This document shows positions 15,871-24,500 of a DNA stretch of 64,000 nt, one piece after another. The notes below the pieces were generated by a model that was given only the letters and a program-made list of their open reading frames with translations, was not told where the DNA came from and did no database searches. A program made the position numbers and the translations under genes. Within the stretch, counting starts at the first letter, position 1. Each line of letters begins with the position of its first letter. The stretch is from the NCBI RefSeq assembly GCF_040409955.1, contig NZ_CP123385.1:533501-597500 (forward strand), given 5' to 3'. The stretch comes from Salipiger sp. H15 (GTDB lineage Bacteria > Pseudomonadota > Alphaproteobacteria > Rhodobacterales > Rhodobacteraceae).

Positions 15871-18000
15871 TCAGAACAGGAACGTGTCCGCCGTGTCGAA
15901 ATCGCCGGTGCCGACGCGCGGCACCCACGAGACCTCGGTGGAAACGAAGGGCGGCACGATCTCGTCGCCGAGGCTGAAATTGCCCGCGCCATCGTTCACC
16001 AGAAGCCGCAGGCCCGAGGAAAAGATCAGCATGTCGAGATCGCCGTCGCCGTCGTAATCTTCCGGCGCGAGCACCCGGCCCACGATGTCCGGGTCATAGG
16101 AAACCTCCTCGAACCGGTCGCCCGCAGCGTCCCGCACAAGCTCGAAGGTCCGCAGCCCCGCCGGCACGCCGTAGTCCTCGTCGCTGAGGGAGGCCGTCAC
16201 CATCTCGACGTCGCCGTCGCCATCGAAATCCGCGGCGAGTTTCGTGCCCACGCCACCGTCGATCGTGCCGATCCGCACGCCGGCGCCATCCTCATGCCCA
16301 GTCCCGTCGTTCAGCACGGCATAGAGCGCGGAGTCCTCGCCCGCGAGGGAGTAGATCACGTCGAGATCCCCGTCTCCGTCGAGGTCGGCGACCTGCGGGT
16401 TCCCGGCGCCGCCCTCGCCGCCGCCGCGCCCGGCGGTTGTGACCATCTGGCCCGTGCCGTCATTGACCGTGATGGCAAGGCCGTTCCAGTCGGCGCCGGT
16501 GGTCACGACGGCATCCAGCAACTCGTCGCCGTTCATGTCCGCCAGCAGCGCCTCGTTCGGCGTGTAGCCGAGCACCGCGATGGGGGTTGCGGCCTGCAGC
16601 GAGAAGGCGTTGGCCCCGTCGTTCTCCAGCACGAAGAGCGCGCCGCCGAGGTAGCTTCCGGCGAGGTAGTCGATGTCGCCATCCGCGTCGATGTCGCCCG
16701 CGGCATGGGCGCGGAACAGGTCTGCCGGAGGCTCCCCGGCGTCGAGCTCCACGTCGCCGATCAGGATGTCGAAGACCTCGTCCGAACTCGCCGCGAGATC
16801 GAAGCCCATGGCCCCGTCGTTGAGGTAGACTTCCGTCGTGACGGTGAACCGGTAGGGCACCTGCGACGCGCCCGCCGGGATCGCCGGAAGCTCCGGTCCG
16901 GTGGTGAAGACCTTGAGGAAGTCGTTCAGCCCGTCGCCGTCGAGATCCGCGCTCAGGATCGAGGCCCCCGCCCGGATGGCGCCCCCCGCCGAATAGGTGA
17001 CGTCCGTGGTGATGCCGGTCACCACCTCGGTGAAGGCGCCGCTGCCATCATTGAGCGCGACCACCACGTCGTTGCCGTCCTCGTACCAGAGATCCGGCAA
17101 GGGCCCCGCGGGCGCATCGTCCCGCGCCTCGAAGTCGAGCCGGTCGAGGCGCAGCGGCTCGCCGCCGTCGCCCCGCCCCTCGAGCTCGATCACGTCGCCG
17201 GCCCGCAGGTCGAGCCCCGCGATGACATGCTGCGCGAGGCTGGCCTTGCTGGCGAGGGTGGAGCCCGTCACGTCGTCCCAGAGGAAGCGGTCGACTTCGA
17301 CGCCGTTCACCTTCACCCAGAGCTCCGAGACGCCGTCGCTCTCGTCGAAATAGCGGATCGTCAGGTCGAAATGGCCGGTCTGCTCCATGGTGAAGCTCGC
17401 GCGCGCGGTCCCTCCGCCGGACTGCTGCAGGACGTAGGAGGCCGAGGCGGCCCCGTTGCGCACCGCCTCGAAGCCGGAAACGAGCGTCAGGTCCTCCGCC
17501 TCGACGGCGAAGCTGCTGGCCGGGCCGGGGGCGCTGCCGGCGCTGACGTCGAGATAGTCGGTGCGCAGCGGCTCGCCGCCATCCGCCATGCCGCGAAGCT
17601 CGATGACGTCGCCGGGCGCCAGCGCCACACCCGTCACGACGTGCTCCGCCTTGGCGGCGGCGGTGACGATCTGGCTGCCGGTCGCGGAATCCCACGCGAA
17701 GGAGGAGACGACGCTGCCGTTCACGAGGATTTCCATGAAGGAAACGCCGTCGCTCTCGTCGAAATATCCCAGTGTCAGGTCATAATATCCCGCGGCGCCG
17801 GAAAATATGCCCCCGGCCTGCGAGGCCGGTGCAATGGCCTCGAGATACTGGCCTGCCGAAGGATGGGGGTTGCTCCTGACCTGGAATCCGCTGCCGATGG
17901 TGAGGCTTTCCGCCTCGGTCCGCCCCGTGCCGGAAATTTGGGCGATCGGGTTCAGATCGGGAAAGTCGAATATCGAGGCAATAGGATTTGAAGCAGGCAT
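15871..18000 (-). CDS. FG-GAP/VCBS repeat protein with two N-terminal beta-sandwich domains (copy B)
   Basis: 709 residues from ATG 18000 (GGGAGG four bases upstream; longer frames upstream lack one). The plan is identical to copy A: a short MPASNPIASIFDFPDLNP leader, two sandwich modules (YFDESDGVSFMEILVNG and YFDESDGVSELWVKVNG), then six Ca loops such as DLDGDGLNDF, DIDADGDIDY, DLDGDGDLDV and DYDGDGDLDM. It ends DFDTADTFLF, an acidic residue plus a hydrophobic tail reminiscent of type I secretion C-termini. It precedes copy A by 91 bases on the same strand, so the two are probably cotranscribed and arose by duplication. Confidence 0.85.
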   Translation of the reverse strand: MPASNPIASIFDFPDLNPIAQISGTGRTEAESLTIGSGFQVRSNPHPSAGQYLEAIAPASQAGGIFSGAAGYYDLTLGYFDESDGVSFMEILVNGSVVSSFAWDSATGSQIVTAAAKAEHVVTGVALAPGDVIELRGMADGGEPLRTDYLDVSAGSAPGPASSFAVEAEDLTLVSGFEAVRNGAASASYVLQQSGGGTARASFTMEQTGHFDLTIRYFDESDGVSELWVKVNGVEVDRFLWDDVTGSTLASKASLAQHVIAGLDLRAGDVIELEGRGDGGEPLRLDRLDFEARDDAPAGPLPDLWYEDGNDVVVALNDGSGAFTEVVTGITTDVTYSAGGAIRAGASILSADLDGDGLNDFLKVFTTGPELPAIPAGASQVPYRFTVTTEVYLNDGAMGFDLAASSDEVFDILIGDVELDAGEPPADLFRAHAAGDIDADGDIDYLAGSYLGGALFVLENDGANAFSLQAATPIAVLGYTPNEALLADMNGDELLDAVVTTGADWNGLAITVNDGTGQMVTTAGRGGGEGGAGNPQVADLDGDGDLDVIYSLAGEDSALYAVLNDGTGHEDGAGVRIGTIDGGVGTKLAADFDGDGDVEMVTASLSDEDYGVPAGLRTFELVRDAAGDRFEEVSYDPDIVGRVLAPEDYDGDGDLDMLIFSSGLRLLVNDGAGNFSLGDEIVPPFVSTEVSWVPRVGTGDFDTADTFLF

Positions 18001-18213
18001 TGAAGCCTCCCGAATGAAATGGATCGACTCAAATCTGCTGAACAAATATGCAAAGAGACTGTCGCATCGGGAGAATGACGTCAATGCGCGTCTACCCCGA
18101 AGCGAATATACCCATACCGGGAAGGGTCTCCCCTTCCGCGGTTCCCGGGGTCAGCAATCCAACGCCGGCGCCCCTCCCTTGACGGGCGAAAGGGGCATGA
18201 ACCGCCCGAAAGG

Positions 18214-19536
18214 TCAGGCGGTTTCCGCCTCCGGTGCAGGCGCCCCGCGCTGCAGCACGGCGGCGAAGAAGCCGTCGGTATCATGGCGCGCGGGCGTCAG
18301 GGAAAGATGCTCGCCATGGGCCGAGCCGGTCATCTGCGGCGCGGTCTCGCGCAGCGGCACGACGCGGAAGTCCGGGTGCGCCGCGAGGAAGGCGGTCACC
18401 TGCTCCTCGTTCTCTTCGGGCAGCATCGAGCAGGTCGCGTAGACCAGCCGGCCACCGGGTTTCACCAGCCGGGCCGCGCTGGCGAGGATCCGGGCCTGGA
18501 GCGCCACGAGGTTGTCGAGGCCCTTCTCCTCGGGCGCGCGCCAGCGGGCGTCGGGATTGCGCCGCCAGGTGCCGGTGCCGCTGCAGGGCGCATCGACGAG
18601 GACGCGATCGAAACCGCCCTTGTGGCGCTTGACCCAGCGGTCGGTCTCGCTGGCCAGCAGGCGCGTCTCGGCATTGTGCACCCCGGCCTTGCGGAAGCGT
18701 TCGGCGGAGCGCTTCAGCCGGCCTTCGTTGACGTCGCAGGCGATGATGCGGCCCTTGTTGTTCATCTGCGCGGCGATGGCGAGGGTCTTGCCGCCGGCAC
18801 CGGCGCAGAAGTCGACCACGCGATCGCCCGGGCGGGCATCGACCAGCATGGCGACAAGCTGCGAGCCCTCGTCCTGGATCTCGATCTCGCCGCTCTTCAG
18901 CGGATCGAGGCGCGCGAGCGAGAGGCGCTCCCTCACGCGGATCCCGTGGGGCGCCAGCGTCGACATCTCCGCCGGGATCCCGAGCGCCTTCAGCTCGAGC
19001 AGCATGGCCTCGCGCGTCGCCTTGATCGTGTTGACCCGCAGATCGAGGGTCGGCGGCGTCAGCAGCGCCGCCATCTCGGCCCCGAAGGCCTCGCCGAAAC
19101 GCCGCCGCAGCGGACCGGCCGCCCAGTCGGGGCATTCGAGGCGCACCTCCTCGGGCATGGCGGGATGCACCATCGTGCAGCCCCGCAGCTTGTTCAGCAG
19201 CGAGGCCTCGGCGTCCGTCAGGGCGGCGGGCGCGAACTTGCCGCCGCTGAACAGCCGTTTGACCTGGTCGGGCGTGCGGCCCTCCGCCAGCATGAGCCAG
19301 GCCAGCAGCCGGTTGCGGGGCGTGTCGCCGCGCCCGAACCTGTCCAGCCACCAGCCAAGCCGCGCGCGATGGCGAAGAAGCTCTTGGAGCATCTCGAGGA
19401 TGGCGCCCCGGTCCCTGTCGTCCAACTTCCGCCGGGCGCGGAGCCAGGCAGAGATGACGGCATCCGCGGGGCGCGCGACGCTGTCGACTTCCCCCATGAG
19501 ATCGAGGGCGGCTTGCAGGCGGGCAGATGGGGTCAT
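18214..19536 (-). CDS. rsmB: 16S rRNA (cytosine-C5)-methyltransferase, RsmB/NOL1/NOP2/Sun family
   Basis: 440 residues from MTPSARLQAAL at 19536 (a TTG at 19557 is the alternative). An N-terminal NusB-like helical region (~1-130) precedes the SAM-dependent domain. The SAM loop is VDFCAGAGGKTLAIAAQ. The two catalytic cysteines lie in DAPCSGTGTWRRNPD and in YATCSMLPEENEEQV, exactly the m5C methyltransferase pattern. The protein modifies 16S rRNA cytosine 967 or an equivalent position. It is the one clear housekeeping protein gene in this half of the window. An inverted repeat (AACCGCC/GGCGGTT) overlaps its 3' end. Confidence 0.9.
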   Translation of the reverse strand: MTPSARLQAALDLMGEVDSVARPADAVISAWLRARRKLDDRDRGAILEMLQELLRHRARLGWWLDRFGRGDTPRNRLLAWLMLAEGRTPDQVKRLFSGGKFAPAALTDAEASLLNKLRGCTMVHPAMPEEVRLECPDWAAGPLRRRFGEAFGAEMAALLTPPTLDLRVNTIKATREAMLLELKALGIPAEMSTLAPHGIRVRERLSLARLDPLKSGEIEIQDEGSQLVAMLVDARPGDRVVDFCAGAGGKTLAIAAQMNNKGRIIACDVNEGRLKRSAERFRKAGVHNAETRLLASETDRWVKRHKGGFDRVLVDAPCSGTGTWRRNPDARWRAPEEKGLDNLVALQARILASAARLVKPGGRLVYATCSMLPEENEEQVTAFLAAHPDFRVVPLRETAPQMTGSAHGEHLSLTPARHDTDGFFAAVLQRGAPAPEAETA

Positions 19537-19559
19537 GGTCAGGCGATCAGATGGCAAAA

Positions 19560-19829
19560 GCTAAGGGAAAGGCGAGTGAGGTGCTTCCGGGACCGGCGGA
19601 TCGGTCACCTGCGGCCCTACGGCGATGCCGGCCTGTTTACTGGGCGCACCCGCTCTTGGAAACCGGCATTTTTTGCATCGGCGGAAAGGTTGGGCGCAGT
19701 ACGCGGGCTTCCGGGCGGGGGCGGTGTCCGCGCGATGGCGATCGCGCCAGTCGGAGTGTGCGCAGATGCGACGGAGAAGATGTTCGACAGGGTATGCATG
19801 TCGGAAATGTGGAGTTGGCGGCTAGGCCC
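19560..19829. other. gene-free stretch at the edge of the decayed locus
   Basis: Between the rsmB start and the amidase remnant I find no frame with family motifs or a ribosome site. The part next to the remnant may be the unrecognisable 3' end of the amidase, and the part next to rsmB must hold its promoter. Confidence 0.4.
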
Positions 19830-20435
19830 CCCGCGAAGCGCGGCGCCATGTCGGGGGCGAAGACCGGCCGGATCCGTCCCTGCGCGGGTCCGAGGCTCGC
19901 ACAGATGTCGCTCGCCTGCATCAGGTGATAGGCCCTGAAAATATGCCTGCAACTCCGCGGCGAAGAGCGCCACGTCGGGCCCATTCGACTGCCTTCGTGC
20001 GAAAACCAGCAGCGCCGTGCCGAACGCCGCGTCGCAAAGCGCGTAGGCATCTGCGGCGACGCAGATCTCGTGGATCGGCACCTTCCTCCCTGCGGGAAGC
20101 AACGTCCCCGACCTGCGACAGGGTTCCGGCGTCGCGGGTAACCCAGCCGACGGTGTCAAAGCTCGGCGCGAAGGGGGTGACGCCTTCGAGGAAAATGGCC
20201 CCGTGGCTCGGCCGTATCGCGAAGACTCTGCAGGAGGCCTCCGGCATGCGCTACGAGCCGCCTGTGTCTGTGCCGAGGGCAAAATCCGCGAGCCTCGCCG
20301 CGACGGCCGCGGCCGATCCGCTCGAGGCGCCTCCGGGCAGGCACAAGGGCGCGGCGGTGTTCAGCGGCGTGTCGCAATGCACGTTGCGCCGATCGAGGCT
20401 GAAGGCCAGCTTGTCGGTGACCAAGACGCAGCCGC
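19830..20435 (-). pseudogene. amidase (amidase signature family) remnant
   Basis: Read leftward, the fragments are TDKLAFSL..NVHCDTPLN, LPGGASSGSAAAVAA, DFALGTDTGGS, then IRPSHGAIFLEGVTPFAPSF and GWVTRDAGTLSQVGDV. After a frameshift come VPIHEICVAADAYALCDAAF and, after another shift, LMQASDICASLGPAQGR and RPVFAPDMAPRFAGGLA. GGASSGSAAAVAA is the amidase-signature Gly/Ser-rich motif carrying the catalytic serines. The N-terminal third with the catalytic lysine is missing, replaced by the 3' end of the isochorismatase remnant. At least two frameshifts and large deletions make it non-functional. Confidence 0.8.
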
Positions 20436-20976
20436 AGCCCTAGCCGAGGGAATTCGCGTCGGTCAGCGTGTGCCGCACGCATTGATCGGTGTTCACCCCG
20501 GCTATGAGCACGGTCCGCGTCTCGAGGTTGCGCTGGACGGAATCGAGCGGCGTGTCCCAGAAGCCGCTGATCGGTGCCCGATCCGGTGGGCTTCTAGAGG
20601 TGGATCAGCTTCGGCGGCAGGGTCGCGGCTCCGGGCGCACGCCCCAGATCACCCAGATCACCGGCACGCCCAAGGCACGCAGATCGCGTAGCAGGTCCTG
20701 CAGCGGCGCAATCGGCGCGCGGTCGGGCTCGACGTCGCCGCCGATGTGATCGACCCGGCCGCCCTTGGCACAGAATTTATTCTGCATGTCGATGACCACG
20801 ATCGCGGTCCGGTTGAGGCCGCACACCACCGGCTGCGGCTGGGTAGAGATGTGGACGCGTCGCCGTGAGGGCACGCACACGAACATGTCGATCTCGGCGG
20901 GCGGGGCGGTCCAGTGACAGGTCTGTCCGATCCCGAGAATTCCGGCCACGGGCTGGGCCCAGGCGTCGTCCTTCAT
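20436..20976 (-). pseudogene. isochorismatase-like cysteine hydrolase remnant, joined to the amidase remnant
   Basis: It opens at ATG 20976 after GGGAGA and reads MKDDAWAQPVAGILGIG, then TAIVVIDMQNKFCAKGG (catalytic Asp region) and APLQDLLRDLRALGVPVIWV. A frameshift leads to LPPKLIHL-stop-KPTGSG. An internal deletion, which would have held the catalytic lysine region, joins this to SGFWDTPLDSVQRNLETRTV and IAGVNTDQCVRHTLTDAN, with the nucleophile Cys intact, and then a TAG. Directly after the stop the sequence continues as amidase. Intact relatives are cysteine hydrolases of the RutB/biuret-hydrolase type. Confidence 0.8.
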
Positions 20977-21171
20977 CGAGGAAATCTCCCTTTCGACGGT
21001 GTGGCGCGCCTCCGCGCCCCGCGCCCCTCCCTGCCCATTCCCCGGCCGCCCCGCCCACGCGTTCCTTCGGGCACGGCCCGATCCGGGTTTCGCTCGGGTC
21101 ATCCCGCGCGGCCGACGCAGGAACGATCGGCGCCGGAGGGTCCAACGGAAGGTCTTCGAAAGGGAAACAAG

Positions 21172-21663
21172 ATGTTGAAGCGACGACACTTCATCGCCAT
21201 GGCCGCCGTCTCGGCGTCCCTGCTCTCCTCGACCACGGCCGTCGCGGCGGGGGTGCACAGGGTCGAGATCCTCATGCCCGGCTACAGGGCGGACAAAAGC
21301 TGGGTGGACTCCGGCCACGACGGGCTCGTCGCGGCGCAGGAGAAATACGGCGACATCCCCGAGGTGCAGATGATCGAGAACATGAACTCCGCCGACATGG
21401 AGCAGGCGCGGACCCAACTCGCCATGGCGAACGAGCTGGTGACCGGCGTCGGCGGCCAGCTGCACTACGCCATCGACCAATTCCAGGGCGGCAGCTGGGA
21501 GGTGGGAAGTGGGAAGTCGGAAGTGGGCGACAAAGCCTTCGGCCTAGCCTAGGGCAAGAACGTCTCGGACATGATCGTCCGCGAGAGCAACCCCGCGATG
21601 AAGGCCGAGCTCGAGGTGATCACGACGAAGATCCCCGCAGCGAAATCACCACACTGGAAGGCT
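21172..21663 (+). pseudogene. BMP-family (PnrA-like) ABC substrate-binding protein, truncated
   Basis: The start (ATG 21172 after AAAGGGA) and signal peptide (MLKRRHFIAMAAVSASLLSS, ending AVAAG) are intact, followed by HRVEILMPGYRADKSWVDSG and AQEKYGDIPEVQMIENM, the first lobe of a basic-membrane-protein-type receptor. After ELVTGVGGQ the middle of the protein is missing. The frame resumes near the C-terminus (LHYAIDQFQGG), is interrupted by a short GGGAAGT-like repeat, hits a TAG at about 21550, and the typical tail NPAMKAELEVITTKIPAAKS follows the stop. Normal length is ~330 residues. BMP receptors usually bind nucleosides or similar compounds. Confidence 0.8.
21495..21532 (+). repeat. short G-rich micro-repeat in the BMP pseudogene
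   Basis: The unit GGGAAGT and close variants occur about five times in under 40 bases (GGGAGGT GGGAAGT GGGAAGT CGGAAGT GGG). It sits at the deletion joint of the BMP remnant, which suggests replication slippage at the break. Confidence 0.6.
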
Positions 21664-21706
21664 GAGACAGGGCGGCGGGACCTCTTCTTCCGCCGTCCGC
21701 AGATGC

Positions 21707-22750
21707 CGCGCCGCTCTTCGAGATGCGCGGCATCACCAAAACATTCGAGGACCTCACCGCCCTCACGGGCATCGACCCCCTGCAAGCTGATCTTCGGCGT
21801 CCACAGGCCCAGCGAGGGCACGATGTCCTTCCTCGGCGCGGCCCATGCGCCCGCCGGGCCGCGTGACGCGCTCGGGGTCGAAATCGTCAAGGCGCTGATG
21901 CGCCGCTCGAGACCTGCCGCCGCTTGGCCGAGGAAGGCTGCGGCGTCGTGACGGTTAGACACAATCTCGCCGAGATCCGCTCGGCCGCCGTCCGCGTGCC
22001 GGTGATCCGCGCCGGCGGGCTCAGCTGCCGCGACCCGAGCGGCGCCCTGCGGCTCGACAGCGCCTTCTTCACCGTGAGCGCCGGCGCGGTCGTCGGCATC
22101 GCGGGTGCCGACGACCGCACCGGCCAGACCGAGCTCAGCAACATCCTCGCCGGCGTGCTGCGCCCCTCGCAGGGGCGCAGGTTCGCGAGCGATGCCGACA
22201 TGACCCATGCCACCGCGCGCGGCGACGGCCTGCGGTGTCGGGATCGTGCCCGAATACGCACATAGTGGCGATCGCCGACGGCATGAAGATCTCGGACAAC
22301 ATCGTGAAAAACCGGCTGCGCGACTACGGGCGCATCGGCCTGCTCGACCGGAGGCGGACGCGGGCGGATGCGGGCGCGCTCATGCAGCGCTTCGAGGTCC
22401 GCGCCGCGGGGTCCGAGTGCCCGATCGGCGGGCTCTCGGGCGGCAACCGGCAGAAGGCGGTGCCGGCGCGCGGGCTGACGACGCCGGGCCTCAGCTTCCT
22501 TCTTGCGGCGCAGCCGACGCGCGGGCGCGACGTCGGCGCGGTGAACGCCGTCTGCAGGCTGACACGCGAGGCCTGCGAGGCTGGCGTCGGCGTGCTGCTG
22601 AACTCGTCGGAGCTCGACGGGGTGCTGGCGGCCTCGGACCGCATCCGGGTGATCTACCGGTGCAGGATCGTGGCGCAACGCTCCGCGCATGAAACCCCGC
22701 GCGAGGAGATCGGGGCACTGATGGCGGGACAGGCGGCGGGACGGCGACGG
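21707..22750 (+). pseudogene. double-ATPase subunit of a BMP/sugar-type ABC importer, decayed
   Basis: Fragments in several frames spell a RbsA/nucleoside-type twin ATPase. The first half gives PLFEMRGITKTFEDLTALTG, then FGVHRPSEGTMSFLG, but the Walker A region between them is deleted. The second half gives AGAVVGIAGADDRTGQTELS (degenerate Walker A), GIVPEYAH, the signature GGLSGGNRQKAVPARG, LLAAQPTRGRDVGAVNAV and LLNSSELDGVLAASDRIRV. Frameshifts near 21950 and 22240 and stops break the chain. It lies directly between the binding-protein and permease remnants, the normal operon order. Confidence 0.8.
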
Positions 22751-22766
22751 GTCGGTCCTTCCGGGA

Positions 22767-23475
22767 GGTGCCGCGCGCGATACAGGTGCTCTCCGTCCTC
22801 GCAACCTTCGCGATCGGACTGCTGCTGATCCCCGGCATCGGGGCCACGCTGTCGCAATTGGTCAACGCTTTCGTGCAGGGCGCCTTCGGCTTGCCCTGCG
22901 CGATCTCGTTCCCGATCAATCGTGCGGTGATTTTCGCGCCGGTGGGCCTCGGCTTCATCATCGCCGCGCGGGCCGGGCTGAGCAATGCCGACCGCCCGCC
23001 TCGTGGTCGCGGCCCGGGGCAGCTTCGCCGGCGTGCTCAAGGTGCGCGCGGGCACCAACGGGGTGATCTCGACGCTGTTCCTCTCGTTCATCGCGATCTG
23101 GATGGTCTACTGGTCGGTGTGGTCGGCCGACCTGCTGCGCCAGCCGATGAACCTCGGCCGCGACGCTGCCGGAATCCCTGTCCATCCCTCTCGATCCCGC
23201 AGATCCCCCTGCTCACCGGCTCGACCCTCGGTTGCCGGCTGCGGCTGGTGGGCGAGAACGCGACAGCCGCGCTGCGCGCCGGAGTGCCGCTGGACCGCGT
23301 CATCGTGCTGGCCCTCGCCATCGTCGGCGCCTTCGGAGGGCTTGCCGTGTCGCTGATCCTGCAGGGCGAGCATTGCGCACTGAAGGCAGGCTTTTGGTCG
23401 AACTACGGCTTCGACGGGCTGGTCGTGGGCCTGCTGGCGCGCGGCCGGGTGTCGGGCTCGCCGGGTGCCAGCGAG
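22767..23475 (+). pseudogene. ABC importer permease remnant (BMP/sugar type)
   Basis: Hydrophobic segments in shifting frames match the BPD_transp_2 fold: IQVLSVLATFAIGLLLIPGI, then INRAVIFAPVGLGFIIAARA, then (new frame) GTNGVISTLFLSFIAIWMVY and (another frame) VGENATAALRAGVPLDRVIV with IVGAFGGLAVSLILQGEH. At least two frameshifts are needed to read through. BMP transporters normally have two permease genes. The second is absent here, and only ~150 bases separate this remnant from an intact unrelated gene. Confidence 0.75.
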
Positions 23476-23623
23476 CGCCCACCGCCCTCGCGAGACCCTG
23501 ATAGCGGGCCCGACCGCGCGCGCCTTGCCGCAATCCCGGACAGGTCATGCCGACCAAAGTCCATGGTCGGACCGGGCGAGGATCGGCTATCCTTGCAGCC
23601 ACCCCGAGGGAGGAGACAACGAC

Positions 23624-23929
23624 ATGTGCCAACTATTTGCCGGGCAGGATCCCACCCGTTATTCCTCGACCACCCGCCGGCTGCGCCTCAACGGCCAGAG
23701 CACCAGCATCCGGCTCGAGAATGCCTTCTGGGACATCCTCGACCAGATCGCCGAGGCCGACGGCGTCTCGACCCCTGCCTTCATCTCGCGGCTGCACTCC
23801 GAGGTGCTCGAGACCCGCGGCGAGCCGACCAACTTCACCTCGCTGCTGCGCACCGCCTGCCTGGTCTTCGCCGGCCAGTCGAGTGCCACCGCGCACCAGG
23901 GTGACAGCCTGGCCCTGGCCGCGGAATAG
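23624..23929 (+). CDS. ribbon-helix-helix domain protein (RHH_4 type)
   Basis: 101 residues from ATG 23624 with AGGAG eight bases upstream. The opening MCQLFAGQDPTRYSSTTRRL and the core STSIRLENAFWDILDQIAEA match the alphaproteobacterial RHH_4 family (PF13467), small DNA-binding proteins of unknown target. The remaining C-terminal ~40 residues carry SLLRTACLVFAG. Unlike the neighbours to its left, it is fully intact, so it marks the right boundary of the decayed locus. Confidence 0.8.
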   Translation: MCQLFAGQDPTRYSSTTRRLRLNGQSTSIRLENAFWDILDQIAEADGVSTPAFISRLHSEVLETRGEPTNFTSLLRTACLVFAGQSSATAHQGDSLALAAE

Positions 23930-24041
23930 ACCGCCGCGACCCGTGACCGATCAAAATTTGTGCGCGTAGTAGACGACTACTACCTGCACCCGCCGCGCCG
24001 CTGACACTCTTTCCCGGAGACTCATCATCCGGGAGGACCCC

Positions 24042-24437
24042 TTGGCAAAGGCCATTCACAGCATGATCCGCGTGCTCGACGAGGCACGCTCGGTCGATTT
24101 CTACCGCCGCGCCTTCGCCCTCGAGGTCGCCGACAGGCTGGATTTCGACGATTTCACGCTGATCTATCTCAGCAATTCCGAAACCGGTTTCGAGCTCGAG
24201 CTGACCGTGAACAAGGGCCGCAGCGAGCCCTACGCGCTGGGGGACGGCTACGGCCACCTGGCCGTCTCGGTTGCCGATCTCGACGCCGAACACGCCCGCT
24301 TCGAGGCCGAGGGCCTTGCCCCGCGCAAGCTCGTGGAATTCGCGCCGTCCGGCACCCGGATCGCGCGCTTCTTCTTCGTCGCCGATCCCGACGGCTACCA
24401 GATCGAGGTCCTCGAACGGAGCGGCCGCTTTGCCTGA
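24042..24437 (+). CDS. VOC/glyoxalase-family protein, lactoylglutathione-lyase-like
   Basis: 131 residues from a TTG at 24042, supported by GGGAGG immediately upstream (no ATG is as well placed; the next is at 24062). One VOC module pair is present: IHSMIRVLDEARSVDFYRRA, FELELTVNKGRSEPYALGDG, GYGHLAVSVADLDAEHARFE and FFVADPDGYQIEVLERSG. Metal-ligand positions His6, Glu ~55, His ~72 and Glu ~124 fit glyoxalase I. It precedes the Tat-exported oxidoreductase pair by 63 bases, so a role in detoxifying its carbonyl products is conceivable. Confidence 0.85.
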   Translation: MAKAIHSMIRVLDEARSVDFYRRAFALEVADRLDFDDFTLIYLSNSETGFELELTVNKGRSEPYALGDGYGHLAVSVADLDAEHARFEAEGLAPRKLVEFAPSGTRIARFFFVADPDGYQIEVLERSGRFA

Positions 24438-24500
24438 ACGACACTGACCGGCGCGGCGTGCAGAGGAGACATGCCGCGCCCCAACTGGGAGGAGACCCAA

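Noticed and set aside
13632..18000. CRISPR or tandem-repeat array suggested by recurring GTCGCCGTCGCCGTC-like bases
   Set aside because: The repetition is the coding sequence of Asp-Gly-Asp Ca-binding loops, irregularly spaced and without unique spacers.
19560..20282. Open frames of 130-220 codons on both strands near the rsmB start
   Set aside because: Their translations mix random sequence with pieces of the amidase read in the wrong frame; no single frame is a credible gene.
19830..23475. Prophage or genomic-island boundary around the decayed locus
   Set aside because: No integrase, tRNA attachment site, phage genes or flanking direct repeats were found; only pseudogenes of a metabolic operon.
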